A stretch of DNA of 64,000 nt from Lentihominibacter butyricus (lineage in GTDB: Bacteria > Bacillota > Clostridia > Peptostreptococcales > Anaerovoracaceae): contig NZ_JAOQJP010000002.1 in assembly GCF_025567305.1 (NCBI RefSeq), positions 1 to 64,000 on the forward strand, read 5' to 3'. The notes beneath the pieces are model-generated. The model ran no database searches. It was not told the DNA's origin and saw only the letters and a program-made list of their open reading frames with translations. A program made the position numbers and the translations under genes. Positions 52,286 through 60,940 of this stretch are shown here, in pieces; within the stretch, counting starts at the first letter, position 1; each line of letters opens with the position of its first letter.

Positions 52286-53328
52286 GATTTTCCTCCTTCT
52301 GCGGTTTCAGGATCAGACACAGAAGCCTTTGCAGGGTCAGACGCAGAAGCCACTGCCGAATCAGATGCAGAAGCCCCTACAAAATCCACCGCAGAAACTC
52401 CTGCGGGATCAGCCGCGATTTTATCCGCTCCGGACTCGCGAACCTTCGGCGGCTTGCAAAGCAGCCACAGTGCTAATATCGTCACCGCAATTCCGCACAA
52501 TGACAGCACCGACGGCACTTCCTCATAAAAAATCAGTCCGAAAATCATCGCTGCGGACGGCTCCCCGCCTGCCGCCAGTATCGAAACCCGACCTGCATCT
52601 ATATACGTCAGCGAGAACGTGAACAGCACATACGGCAACACTGATGTGCAAAGCGCATTGAGCACCAGGAACACAGAGTCCTTCACCGGCGACACCGCAA
52701 CAAATTCACCGATCGTCTGCCAGTCCGTGAACGGCAGCATCAGTATCACTCCCGCGATCAGACTGTAAAACGTTATCGTGAACACATTGTAATGCTGTTT
52801 CATCGCCACTTTCGAGAATATGCTGTATATCGCGTAAAACAACGCTGCTGCGATCCCCGCGAGCGCCCCATATGCCGACACTTTTATCCCAGATGATGAT
52901 TCGAGAATGCCACTTACCAGCACACACCCGGCGATCGCCAGAGCACTGCATGCTATCTTTCGCATTGTGACCTTTTCCCGCAGGATAACTGCCGCAAGGA
53001 TCATCACGAAAATCGGCGACATGCTCAGCAACACTGCCGCGAGCGACAGCGAGATCTGGTTTATCGCCTGATTGTAGCAGAGATTGAGTCCCAGCATGCC
53101 GAAGATACCGCTCATCGCAAATATCCATATGTCTTTCGGTCTAACTTTCAGCATCGACCTGTCGACTGCCATTATCCCGACAAACAGGATCACCGCCGCA
53201 AGCAGGAATCTTGAAGTAATTATTGTAAAGTTGTCAAATCCAAACGCCGACAGAGTCCTGACAAAGATCCCCGCAGACCCCCACAAAACCCCCGACATCA
53301 CCGGAATGATCAACATCAGTTTTTTCAT
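52279..53328 (-). CDS. EamA/DMT-family transporter
   Basis: A 349-residue inner membrane protein with two EamA repeats and about ten hydrophobic helices (PVMSGVLWGSAGIFVRTL at the start, GEPSAAMIFGLIFYEEVPS in the second repeat). The substrate is unknown; relatives export metabolites or amino acids. The start at 53328 has GAGG nearby. The last 50 residues form an unusual Ala/Ser/Asp-rich repeat (ASASDSAVASASDPAKASVS) that is absent from typical members and overlaps the fluC start. Confidence 0.88.
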   Translation of the reverse strand: MKKLMLIIPVMSGVLWGSAGIFVRTLSAFGFDNFTIITSRFLLAAVILFVGIMAVDRSMLKVRPKDIWIFAMSGIFGMLGLNLCYNQAINQISLSLAAVLLSMSPIFVMILAAVILREKVTMRKIACSALAIAGCVLVSGILESSSGIKVSAYGALAGIAAALFYAIYSIFSKVAMKQHYNVFTITFYSLIAGVILMLPFTDWQTIGEFVAVSPVKDSVFLVLNALCTSVLPYVLFTFSLTYIDAGRVSILAAGGEPSAAMIFGLIFYEEVPSVLSLCGIAVTILALWLLCKPPKVRESGADKIAADPAGVSAVDFVGASASDSAVASASDPAKASVSDPETAEGGKSC

Positions 53329-53461
53329 AGCCCACCTCGAATGCATAATATAGTTACTTCAAAAATATACCATAAATCGGCGGTTTTCGCAATATGCGTG
53401 GCCACACGGTGACAGGACACAGCACATAGCGACAGGGCGTCGGCTCATTCGATCCGATAAC

Positions 53462-54010
53462 TCATGTATCGCTTTCCGCTGCACCTTTGTTTTCTTTCCG
53501 ATCCCTGTAAAAACTGCGGCCCAGCGACAGCAACAGGAAAACTGCTGCAATGCCTGTCATGAGCCATCGACAGCCCTTAGCACTCACTACCGAAAAAGGT
53601 CCGCCCAGCAGCGGTATCCCGAATACCACTTTACCCACAGTGTTCTTCCAGAGCACCGGCACCGCATCGTTGACATCATTGGCATCGCCCTTTGTTGTAA
53701 AAGTCTGCTGGACAGGATCTGCCGATACCACCCGATGTGTCACTACCATTCCGTCTGCATTGGCCACGAAAGTTATGACATCCCCCGGCTGTATGCTTTC
53801 CGGCTCGACTTCCCGCACTATTATCAGCGAGTCCACCGGATACTCCGGAGTCATGCTCCCACTCTCCACGCTGTACAGATGAAGACCCGCCAGCTGCCCC
53901 AGCAGAGCCACCCCTGAAATAACAATAATCGCTACCGTGATAAACGTAAAAATCAAATCCAACACCTTGCGCTGTCTTCCCCGTACGCAAAAACCATCTC
54001 TTTTATGCAT
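53462..54010 (-). CDS. sipW: SipW-type signal peptidase I
   Basis: A 182-residue membrane peptidase of the ER/archaeal type (Ser-His rather than Ser-Lys dyad), as in SipW, which processes TasA-family precursors. It has an N-terminal helix (LIFTFITVAIIVISGVALLG), the catalytic box YSVESGSMTPEY, VVTHRVVS with the catalytic His, TTKGDANDVND, and a C-terminal helix. AAGGGGG lies nine bases before the ATG. The neighbouring genes at 55.7-64 kb carry SipW-type signal peptides and are its likely substrates. Confidence 0.92.
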   Translation of the reverse strand: MHKRDGFCVRGRQRKVLDLIFTFITVAIIVISGVALLGQLAGLHLYSVESGSMTPEYPVDSLIIVREVEPESIQPGDVITFVANADGMVVTHRVVSADPVQQTFTTKGDANDVNDAVPVLWKNTVGKVVFGIPLLGGPFSVVSAKGCRWLMTGIAAVFLLLSLGRSFYRDRKENKGAAESDT

Positions 54011-54267
54011 CGTAGATTACCCCCTTTGATCCATTATCTGCATGCCCGGATGACGGCGCGCAGATATTTTCCAAATTATCCCATGTCAATAATATCCTTT
54101 TTTTACCAGGATGTCAATAGGGATTTTGGGGAGGTACATGTAGATGTGAATTTGGGGACTGGTTTTTATGTAAAGTATGCGCGTTCCTGGATTTTTCAGA
54201 TATATAAGTATTGTCATTCGTCTTTTAGCAATATGGACATAAAATCGAGCGCCCTACTCAGTGCATT

Positions 54268-54525
54268 TTACTCTTTCGATTCATCTTTAGCTTCATGCTT
54301 CTCATGCAGGTCTCCGGTTTCAGGTTCCTCTGTTATCCCTGGCAGAGCAGTCTGTTCAGGCGTTTCCTGCTGTTCCTGCTCTGTGTCATAACGATCATTT
54401 TGTTTCATTATTTCTGCAACATCTATATGCATTTTGACTGCAGTTGCAGGTATGTCTTTCCTTTCCAAAGGATCTCTTTTTCCCACCTTATATGCTACCT
54501 CTGATTTAATATCTGAACATTGCAT
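54268..54525 (-). CDS. Small acidic hypothetical protein
   Basis: An 85-residue protein starting MQCSDIKSEVAYKVGK, with a strong GGGGGGAG ribosome binding site seven bases upstream. It is hydrophilic with a Glu/Lys-rich C-terminal half (HEKHEAKDESKE end), no signal peptide and no recognised domain. It lies 257 bases before sipW on the same strand; a link to the secretion locus is only positional. Confidence 0.5.
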   Translation of the reverse strand: MQCSDIKSEVAYKVGKRDPLERKDIPATAVKMHIDVAEIMKQNDRYDTEQEQQETPEQTALPGITEEPETGDLHEKHEAKDESKE

Positions 54526-54640
54526 TTTAATACTCCCCCCGTATTGTTCTGTCAATATAAATTTCTGTAAGGCTCTTATAAACTAAAAAAATGTTCATCT
54601 GGTAACTCGATCGTTCTGCCAGACTGCAAGCTCTGAGCTC

Positions 54641-54947
54641 TGACACAGCTGTTTCAGCCATAAATCCATGTCTGCATTATGCAAATGGCGGAAAACTGGA
54701 AATCGGAGTCTTTGCAATATGCTTATAGTCCGGGGTACCCACAACTAACTTGCAGACCGTGGGATAATTTCAGCCATACACCGTTCATTCATGGGCTGAC
54801 GTGGCTGAAAATTGTAAACTCAAACCATAGCTACGCATTTTACATGACGATGACAAAACTCTCACTTGATTTTGCAAGCATATAATTTCCTTTTTTCAGC
54901 CATGACACCTGCTATATCATGTACTTTCGGCTGAAACAGCTGTGACA
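54641..54947. repeat. 307-bp element with three TTTCAGCCA hairpins, second copy
   Basis: The ends pair as imperfect inverted repeats (TGACACAGCTGTTTCAGCC on the left). The three hairpins are at 54652-54694 (right arm TGGCGGAAA), 54768-54810 and 54894-54936, each spanning 43 bases, with left arms 116 and 126 bases apart. The geometry matches the element at 36553-36858, although much of the sequence between the arms has diverged. Blocks such as TGGCGGAAAA-TGGAAATC and GACAAACT are shared. Confidence 0.85.
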
Positions 54948-55096
54948 AACTCGATGCACAAAGTCCACAATAGAAAAATATGCGCAATCACATAAAAGAT
55001 CTGCCGCCGCATTTTTGACGAAATGGGCAGCATGCAGATCAGACAGATCAATGACGACACCGCTAAATTAGCAATGACGCTAAATCAAGAATCTCC

Positions 55097-55125
55097 TTGC
55101 ATACCTCACCTTTTTTTGTTATATT
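55097..55125 (+). promoter_or_regulatory. Promoter of tRNA-Ser
   Basis: TTGCAT (55097-55102), 17 bases and TATATT (55120-55125). The tRNA lies about 95 bases downstream, so the primary transcript would have a long leader with small hairpins. Confidence 0.7.
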
Positions 55126-55222
55126 ATATAGGTATCTTGCGTTGCCGACTGATATGCGGTCGCTAGCGCAGAAATATAAAAACTGCAGGCTTTCGGCAGG
55201 CTGCAGTCATAACAATAAATAC

Positions 55223-55310
55223 GGAGGATTGACCGAGTGGCTAAGGAGCTCGCCTGGAAAGCGAGTAAGGTGTAACAGCCCCGCGGGTTCGAGTCCCGTG
55301 TCCTCCGCCA
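55223..55310 (+). tRNA. tRNA-Ser (anticodon GGA)
   Basis: An 88-base class II tRNA with a long variable arm. The acceptor is GGAGGAT/GTCCTCC, the anticodon stem CTCGC/GCGAG encloses CTGGAAA (anticodon GGA), and CCA is encoded. Confidence 0.95.
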
Positions 55311-55316
55311 GAATTC

Positions 55317-55342
55317 AGAGACCTGTTTCAGGTCTCTTTTTT
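55317..55342 (+). terminator. Terminator of tRNA-Ser
   Basis: GAGACCTG-TTT-CAGGTCTC is followed by TTTTTT, seven bases after the tRNA. Confidence 0.9.
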
Positions 55343-55626
55343 ATTGAAATTTCAACGTTTTTCACGTTTTTATATAGACGAATCCATCCCATAAAAAAAT
55401 GGCAAAAAGGTGCTCTCCGGACCCTATAATAGGCTCTCCGGTGCATAAAGATATGGGATGAAATTCAGCAAAAAAGCCCGGAAAACTTAAATAGTTGACA
55501 AATCCAGGACAGTTCCGACATATGCACTGAATGAACTGAGAAATATATCAAAGTTGAATAAAAGTCAGAATATATCAGTGCTACTGCAGAGACTTCAATT
55601 AAAACTGTATCTTTATTTATAGAAAA
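55343..55626. other. Intergenic remnant region
   Basis: No intact gene. A 43-codon open frame on the plus strand (55491-55619, including TYALNELRNISKLNKSQNIS) has no start codon or ribosome binding site and could be a decayed fragment. A direct repeat GCTCTCCGG occurs twice near 55412-55440. Confidence 0.4.
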
Positions 55627-55664
55627 CACCCGCTGTCGACGTTTTACTGCAGTCGACAGCGGGT
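55627..55664 (-). terminator. Terminator of the first SipW-type gene
   Basis: ACCCGCTGTCGAC and GTCGACAGCGGGT form a 13-bp stem; GTTTTCT follows on the minus strand. A nearly identical hairpin lies at 57138-57174. Confidence 0.7.
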
Positions 55665-55728
55665 ATATTTGTTTCAGCTTTTAAATATAATTTTTGTCTG
55701 CAAAACATGGCATATGATGTAATAGCGG

Positions 55729-57018
55729 CTATTCTGCCACAACTGTATACCAGATGTCGCCGTTTGCCTTCGTTTCAGAAACTACCTTATAGCCTTGCGG
55801 TACGAAACTTCCACCGAGGTTATCATCTCCGGTACTTGGATCATAGTTCACGAACGTGCCGCCTGTTACAGTTATCGTGCCGTGAGTTTTATTATTCTGG
55901 TTCAGTACATAATATTTGCCATTATTATCCGGACCTTCACACTTGAATAAACCGCCTTTGATGATGATGGTACCACCGGCATCATAAATACAGCTGTTTC
56001 CTGCTTTACCAATAAATGTTCCGTCTTCTATTGTTACCTTTCCGCCAGACTCTACTGTGACTGCAGTAGCACCATCTGATGCCTTAGAGGCATCTACCGT
56101 ACCTTTTCCTTTAATAGTCAAGTCCCCATTATTTTCAACATCGAACAATGGCTGACTGCCGGTTTTCGACAATGTATTGCCATTCAGATCGATCGCTGTC
56201 TTATAATTTACAAACCATCCGTAATAACGACTTGCATCTCCTCCAAGCAGGATGTCAGGGTTTTGCTTCTGTAATTCATTATATAAGGCCGTGCCGGTGC
56301 CAGGTACATCTTCTCCAATAATCGGGTATGGTACATTTTCATCATACTTATTATTGAAGCTGTCACTTTCATGACTTGCCTGTGTTGCAGTCAAGGCTAA
56401 ATTGAATCGGATCGCCGGAGAATTTCCATTGACTGAGTTTGCCTCATTTCCGACAGTTTCAGGCATACGAACTACGAATGCCAGATAATCGGCTGATTCA
56501 GCATTTTCTCCTGCAGGCAGTAATTTATTTTCTTTCGTATAAGAATCATATGGCACCATATTATTTGCAGCAGCTGCTGCAGCTTCTTCACGTGTTGCAT
56601 ATGTGCCTTCTGCAGCATTCTTACCTTCTGCGATACCTATCTCAAGATACTTTGACAGCAGGATAGTTTCGCCGGCACTGTTTACAGCATTCTTCCACTC
56701 CCAGGTATTGATCGTATTCAGGCGATATTTCAGTGCCAGATTTCCCTTGTTGCTGACTTTCAAGTATACTACTTCTGTGTGTCCCGGCTCCCAGAGGGTA
56801 TCTTCCGAGAAAAGCGTAGCATTTTTTGCATCAACATACTTTTCCCCATTCCAGTACTCGAATCCTACCTTCAGATTACCTGCCTGGATCTTGTTCACTC
56901 CTGTGCTCGCAGTGTCTGTGAACCATGCGAATGTCGTTCCGATCAGCAGCACTATGCATAAGAATAATGCAAAGAGACTGCCGCGAAGCGCTTTTTTAGT
57001 TTTCGTGCTTTCGTTCAT
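55729..57018 (-). CDS. SipW-dependent secreted protein, TasA-like N-terminus with beta-helix C-terminus (A)
   Basis: A 429-residue exported protein. The start has AAGGAG eight bases upstream. The signal peptide core LFALFLCIVLLIGTTFAWF ends in TDTASTGVNKIQAGNLKVG, the hallmark of SipW substrates such as TasA and camelysin. A beta-sandwich-like domain follows (WEPGHTEVVYLKVSNKGNLA). The C-terminal 130 residues show repeated short strands of the type TIKGKGTV, VTIEDGTFIGK, IIIKGGLFKC and ITVTGGTFVNYDP, suggesting a right-handed beta-helix. Surface fibre or matrix function is an inference. Confidence 0.85.
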   Translation of the reverse strand: MNESTKTKKALRGSLFALFLCIVLLIGTTFAWFTDTASTGVNKIQAGNLKVGFEYWNGEKYVDAKNATLFSEDTLWEPGHTEVVYLKVSNKGNLALKYRLNTINTWEWKNAVNSAGETILLSKYLEIGIAEGKNAAEGTYATREEAAAAAANNMVPYDSYTKENKLLPAGENAESADYLAFVVRMPETVGNEANSVNGNSPAIRFNLALTATQASHESDSFNNKYDENVPYPIIGEDVPGTGTALYNELQKQNPDILLGGDASRYYGWFVNYKTAIDLNGNTLSKTGSQPLFDVENNGDLTIKGKGTVDASKASDGATAVTVESGGKVTIEDGTFIGKAGNSCIYDAGGTIIIKGGLFKCEGPDNNGKYYVLNQNNKTHGTITVTGGTFVNYDPSTGDDNLGGSFVPQGYKVVSETKANGDIWYTVVAE

Positions 57019-57137
57019 TACTTCTTCTCCTTTTCCACAATTTCAGTGATTGAATTAGTGCAAAATCTCTACTTCCCAGTTCCCTTATATTTTCTAAATC
57101 CATTTTGCACCCGGTAATGCAGGGGGCAATTTTAAAT

Positions 57138-57174
57138 ACCCGCTGCCGACGTTTTGATATAGTCGACAGCGGGT
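57138..57174 (-). terminator. Terminator of the second SipW-type gene
   Basis: ACCCGCTGCCGAC and GTCGACAGCGGGT form the stem with one G-T pair; the minus-strand tail is AT-rich (ATTTAAAATT). It resembles the hairpin at 55627-55664. Confidence 0.6.
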
Positions 57175-57213
57175 GTTTGTTTTGCTGTGTTTTGATGTTG
57201 ATCTTTGTAGGTC

Positions 57214-57999
57214 TTATTCTGTGCCGGACTGGCTCTTGTTGCTGTCGGCATCGGTATTGCTACCGCTGCTGTCGGTGTTCTTGTCGGTCGACTGCTGGCT
57301 GTTTTTACTATTCGTGGTGTTCTGATCGGAGCTGCCATTTCCGGAAGTTCCGCTGCTGCCTGCGGTCGACGGTTCTGCAACGGTATTGCTGTCCGTGTTC
57401 TGATCGGAAGAACTGTCAGTCTTCGCACCGCCATTCAAGGTTATAGTACCGCCACTTCCATATGCCTGTCTGCCTGCAAAGCTCGCAGCATTCGGAGCTC
57501 CCCAGGCTGCTATCAGCTGGCACTTTACAGCTTTACTCCCATTATTGATCGTAAAATTGAATTCATTATCTGATGTCAGTGCCACTGTGCAGTACTTCTC
57601 TTCAATATTTGCACCACCGTCGCCTGCATAAGTCATTTTCAATATGCAGTAACCGCCGTTTTTAGGTGCTGCTGACGGATTCAGCGTCACTACATACTGC
57701 GTATTTGCAGCCAGCGTATAAGTGCCGTCTGACTCTTTTTTTAGTGTACCGGTATTTGCCGCATCGGCGGAATTGCCGGAAGTGCCGTCTGTCTTCACTT
57801 TCACGGTCTCGTTAAGAGTGTAGCTCTTCGCAGTTATCGTGGACTGCGACTGCACGCCTGCCGTGAACCACGCCCAGGACATCCCCGCGAGGCAGATCAG
57901 GCAGACCATGATCCCCAGAAGAGACGGGCAAAGCATTCGCAGGATCGAGCGTTCCTCCGTATTTTTGCTGTTTATCAAATTGTTCTGTCGTCTTTTCAA
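57214..57999 (-). CDS. Short SipW-type secreted protein with Ser/Asn-rich tail (B)
   Basis: A 261-residue exported protein distinct from its neighbours. A TTG start at 57999 is the only in-frame choice before a stop; GAGG lies about 11 bases upstream. The signal segment LLGIMVCLICLAGMSWAWFT has the SipW-type WAWFT end. A small domain with NTQYVVTLNPSAAPKNGGYC and CTVALTSDNEFNFTINNGSK follows. The last 75 residues are low-complexity Ser/Asn/Thr/Asp (DQNTDSNTVAEPSTAGSSG). It may be a minor or initiating subunit, as TapA is for TasA, but that is a guess. Confidence 0.75.
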   Translation of the reverse strand: MKRRQNNLINSKNTEERSILRMLCPSLLGIMVCLICLAGMSWAWFTAGVQSQSTITAKSYTLNETVKVKTDGTSGNSADAANTGTLKKESDGTYTLAANTQYVVTLNPSAAPKNGGYCILKMTYAGDGGANIEEKYCTVALTSDNEFNFTINNGSKAVKCQLIAAWGAPNAASFAGRQAYGSGGTITLNGGAKTDSSSDQNTDSNTVAEPSTAGSSGTSGNGSSDQNTTNSKNSQQSTDKNTDSSGSNTDADSNKSQSGTE

Positions 58000-58017
58000 C
58001 GGTCACACGTCCTCTCG

Positions 58018-59478
58018 TTATTTTTTCGAAAACCCAGTCAGTTTAGCGTTATTATCGATAGAAATTTTTCCATCCTGGTCAAACGTATTTTTATCAAAAC
58101 TCATATTCGCATCAGCTATCCCGCTGATCTCAACTGCCGCAGCTGCATCGCAGTTTTTCAGGCCGGTGAATGTGTTTCCAGTCAGCACAAGCTCTTTCGT
58201 CTCTGCGCCTTTTATGCAAAGCACGCGGTGTGCGCCTGCAGCGAGCTTCTGGTCTGATGCCGCAGCTCTAGCGTCGGCATTCTGGATCTTGCATTTTTCG
58301 CTGTCGTATTGATGCCCTGCCGAGCCTGATGCTTCCGGTACTGTAAAGGTGCAGTTCGTGATGCTTATGGACGCATCTGCTTTTGCATCTATCTCGATGC
58401 TCGACCACTGCGGTTCTTCAAATCGACATCCGTCCACGGCCAGATCACCGGAATAATTCTCAGCTTTCAGGCTGACGCCTTTATTATCCGATGTCCTCGG
58501 TGATCTGAACGTGATGTTTTTCAGCGTTACATTGCTGCCTGAGCCGATCTTGATAGCTCCGCCTGAGATTACCGCACCGCCGACGCTCTTGATCGTAACA
58601 TTTTTATTTACAGTCAAGTCTCCATTCAGCGCAATGTTCCCAGTCAATTCGATGGTATCGCCGTCAGAAGCCTTTTCCAAAGCAGTCTGCAGTTCCGAAG
58701 CATTCCCTGCCGGATATGTCGCTTCCCTGTCATAATCATTTCCGCTGCTGTCCGACTCCTCCATCGCCTGCGTTGCGCCGAGGCTGATACCCAGATCGAT
58801 CGAAAGCCTGTCCTTGCCGTCGCTGGTCTTGTCTACAGATTTTCCATCCGAATCCTTGTCCGGATAGTTCGCAAGGTTGTATTCGTAGTCTGTATCTGAG
58901 TTTGGCTGCCAGTACAGGATCACCCCGTATACAGCGCTTGACGTGCTCTTAGCAAGCTTCTGCGTGCCGTTACCTGCAGCCTTTTCCAAAATATTCAGCT
59001 GATTGCCGGCTACAGCCTTAAAACCCTGGTCATTCTTGAGACTGTCTTCCTTCAAATCATTAGCCGTCACTGCCCGATCTAAAACCTTGACCTTCAGCAC
59101 ATCCTTCAGCGACTTGTTAGTCCCTTTGATAGTATTCGCATTGTTCAGATCGAGCGCAAGCCTGTAGTTCAGCGCCAGATCGCCTGCATTCTTTACTGTG
59201 AAATTTTCATAAGCCACCGCGCCCGGCTCCCAGCTTATCGCCTCGCCGTTCTTGTCCGTGAACAGCAGCGTGCTCTGCGTTACAGCTTCTTCCTTCGTAA
59301 CTTTAGCATTCGTATGCAAAAGCTCGACCTTCAGGCTGCCGGTCGTGATCTTGTTGCTGCCGGTGCTGACGCTGTCGGTGAACCATGCAAATGTGCTGCC
59401 CGCCATCATCAGCATGCTGAACAGCAACGCGCACGTACTTATGAAAAGAGCTTTTTTCGTGATACTGCTCCGAGTCAT
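58018..59478 (-). CDS. SipW-dependent secreted protein with beta-helix (C)
   Basis: A 486-residue exported protein. The start at 59478 (MTRSSITKKALF) has AAGGAG eight bases upstream. The signal peptide ends STFAWFTDSVSTGSNKITTG. The TasA-like domain carries WEPGAVAYENFTVKNAGDLA. The C-terminal half is a predicted pectate-lyase-like beta-helix (LTVNKNVTIKSVGGAVISGG, NVTLKNITFRSP, SISITNCTFTV, LVLTGNTFTGL). It lacks the conserved C-terminal module shared by genes A and D-G, so it is the most divergent beta-helix member. Confidence 0.83.
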   Translation of the reverse strand: MTRSSITKKALFISTCALLFSMLMMAGSTFAWFTDSVSTGSNKITTGSLKVELLHTNAKVTKEEAVTQSTLLFTDKNGEAISWEPGAVAYENFTVKNAGDLALNYRLALDLNNANTIKGTNKSLKDVLKVKVLDRAVTANDLKEDSLKNDQGFKAVAGNQLNILEKAAGNGTQKLAKSTSSAVYGVILYWQPNSDTDYEYNLANYPDKDSDGKSVDKTSDGKDRLSIDLGISLGATQAMEESDSSGNDYDREATYPAGNASELQTALEKASDGDTIELTGNIALNGDLTVNKNVTIKSVGGAVISGGAIKIGSGSNVTLKNITFRSPRTSDNKGVSLKAENYSGDLAVDGCRFEEPQWSSIEIDAKADASISITNCTFTVPEASGSAGHQYDSEKCKIQNADARAAASDQKLAAGAHRVLCIKGAETKELVLTGNTFTGLKNCDAAAAVEISGIADANMSFDKNTFDQDGKISIDNNAKLTGFSKK

Positions 59479-59695
59479 ATCCGAATCTCCTTCTGTTGAA
59501 TCTTTGATAATATTTTTCAGTGAATCGTGTTCCAAAACACTGCGGTTTCTTTCTATTCAGAAATCAAAAGGCACCCGCTCAAGGGTCTTCCCTTTTATGT
59601 AAAGCCGCCAGCCGCGGCATGCCCGTGCCCTTTGATCTCCGCCCGCCTGACGGCGGGTGGAAAGTTGAACGCCGGATAGCGTTTAGTAAGCTTTA

Positions 59696-60814
59696 TTATT
59701 TAGGAACTACTGTGTACCAAACGTCACCGTTTGCCTTTGTTTCTGAAGTAACTTTATAGCCACTAGCTACGAAGTTGCCGCCATTATTGTCATCACCCTT
59801 GCTCGGATCGTAGTTTACGAATGTACCACCCTTGACAGTGATAGTTCCAGGGTTGTTGTTCTGCTGATTCAGGACATAGTAGAACCCTCTCCAATTATAG
59901 TCTGTCTGGAAGAATCCTCCCTCAATAATGATGTTGCCGCCATTACTTTCGATAACAGAGTTTCCTCCACCTTTGGCATCGCTTCCAACTGTAAATGTGC
60001 CACCTTTAATTGTAACTGTTGCACCATCTGCTACATGTATACACTGGTTATTTCCACCAGAGCCGCCATCGAATGTACCTGCAGTGATAGTAACATTAGT
60101 ATTTGCACCTGTTGCTTTTACTGCAATAGCATTTGCATTCGTTGCTGTTATACCAGTATCAAGAGTGTGCGTTCCACTTTTGAATGTTTTACCAGCAGCG
60201 ATCGTTTCAGTGTACTGAGCATCCTTATCGTACTGATTATCAATGCTGTCATTTTCTACTGTATCCTGCGTTGCGTATACTGTGATGCTGATGCCTTCGA
60301 TAGTCAGTCCCTGATATTCATTGCCTGCTGATTCCTGCATGTGTCCCTGGAGAGTCATAGGCTCAGATTTAGCTCCTGCCTTAAGATGCTGTTCTGTACT
60401 AATATCAACACCATTCATCGTCCAGTCGATTACTTTATTCAGCTCTTTATCGCCTTCGATGCCAGTCACTTTTACTTTGTACTTCAGTGCAAGATTACCA
60501 TTATTCACAACCTTGATCTGTGGCAATTTGTAAGTACATCCCGGTTCCCAAAGGATGTTTTCACCTTCAGCTACAGTTTCATCTGCCTGCTTCTGTAAAA
60601 ATTTCAGCGTCTTTCCTTCCGCATTATTCCATGTAGTTCCATCTGTCGAATACAGTAACTGCACATCCAGATTACCTGACTGGATCTTGTTCACACCTGT
60701 ACTTGCAGTGTCTGTGAACCATGCGAATGTTGTTCCGATCAGCAGTACGATGCATAAGAATAATGCAAAGAGGCTGCCACGGAGCGCTTTTTTAGTCTTT
60801 GTACTCTCGTTCAT
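59696..60814 (-). CDS. SipW-dependent secreted protein with beta-helix (D)
   Basis: A 372-residue paralogue. The start MNESTKTKKALRGSLF is shared with genes A, E and F. The signal ends TFAWFTDTASTGVNKIQSG. The middle domain has WEPGCTYKLPQIKVVNNGNL and the conserved HMQESAGNEYQGLTIEGISI. The C-terminus carries VTITAGTFDGGSGGNNQCIH, ATVTIKGGTFTVG, IIIEGGFFQTD and ITVKGGTFVNYDPS, then GYKVTSETKANGDVWYTVV. The last module is nearly identical to that of gene A. Confidence 0.85.
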   Translation of the reverse strand: MNESTKTKKALRGSLFALFLCIVLLIGTTFAWFTDTASTGVNKIQSGNLDVQLLYSTDGTTWNNAEGKTLKFLQKQADETVAEGENILWEPGCTYKLPQIKVVNNGNLALKYKVKVTGIEGDKELNKVIDWTMNGVDISTEQHLKAGAKSEPMTLQGHMQESAGNEYQGLTIEGISITVYATQDTVENDSIDNQYDKDAQYTETIAAGKTFKSGTHTLDTGITATNANAIAVKATGANTNVTITAGTFDGGSGGNNQCIHVADGATVTIKGGTFTVGSDAKGGGNSVIESNGGNIIIEGGFFQTDYNWRGFYYVLNQQNNNPGTITVKGGTFVNYDPSKGDDNNGGNFVASGYKVTSETKANGDVWYTVVPK

Positions 60815-60940
60815 TGCTCCATTTTCCTTTCTGATTTTTAATTGATTTTTTATTGTATCTCCTGAACCCTCTATCCCCTTATTTTTCACTCAACAACTTG
60901 TTAATAAAATTAAATTAACATATGCTCTCTGTATTTGTCA

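Noticed and set aside
55491..55622. Plus-strand 43-codon frame containing TYALNELRNISKLNKSQNIS
   Set aside because: It has no start codon or ribosome binding site and is cut off by a stop immediately upstream. It might be a decayed gene fragment, but I cannot name the parent.
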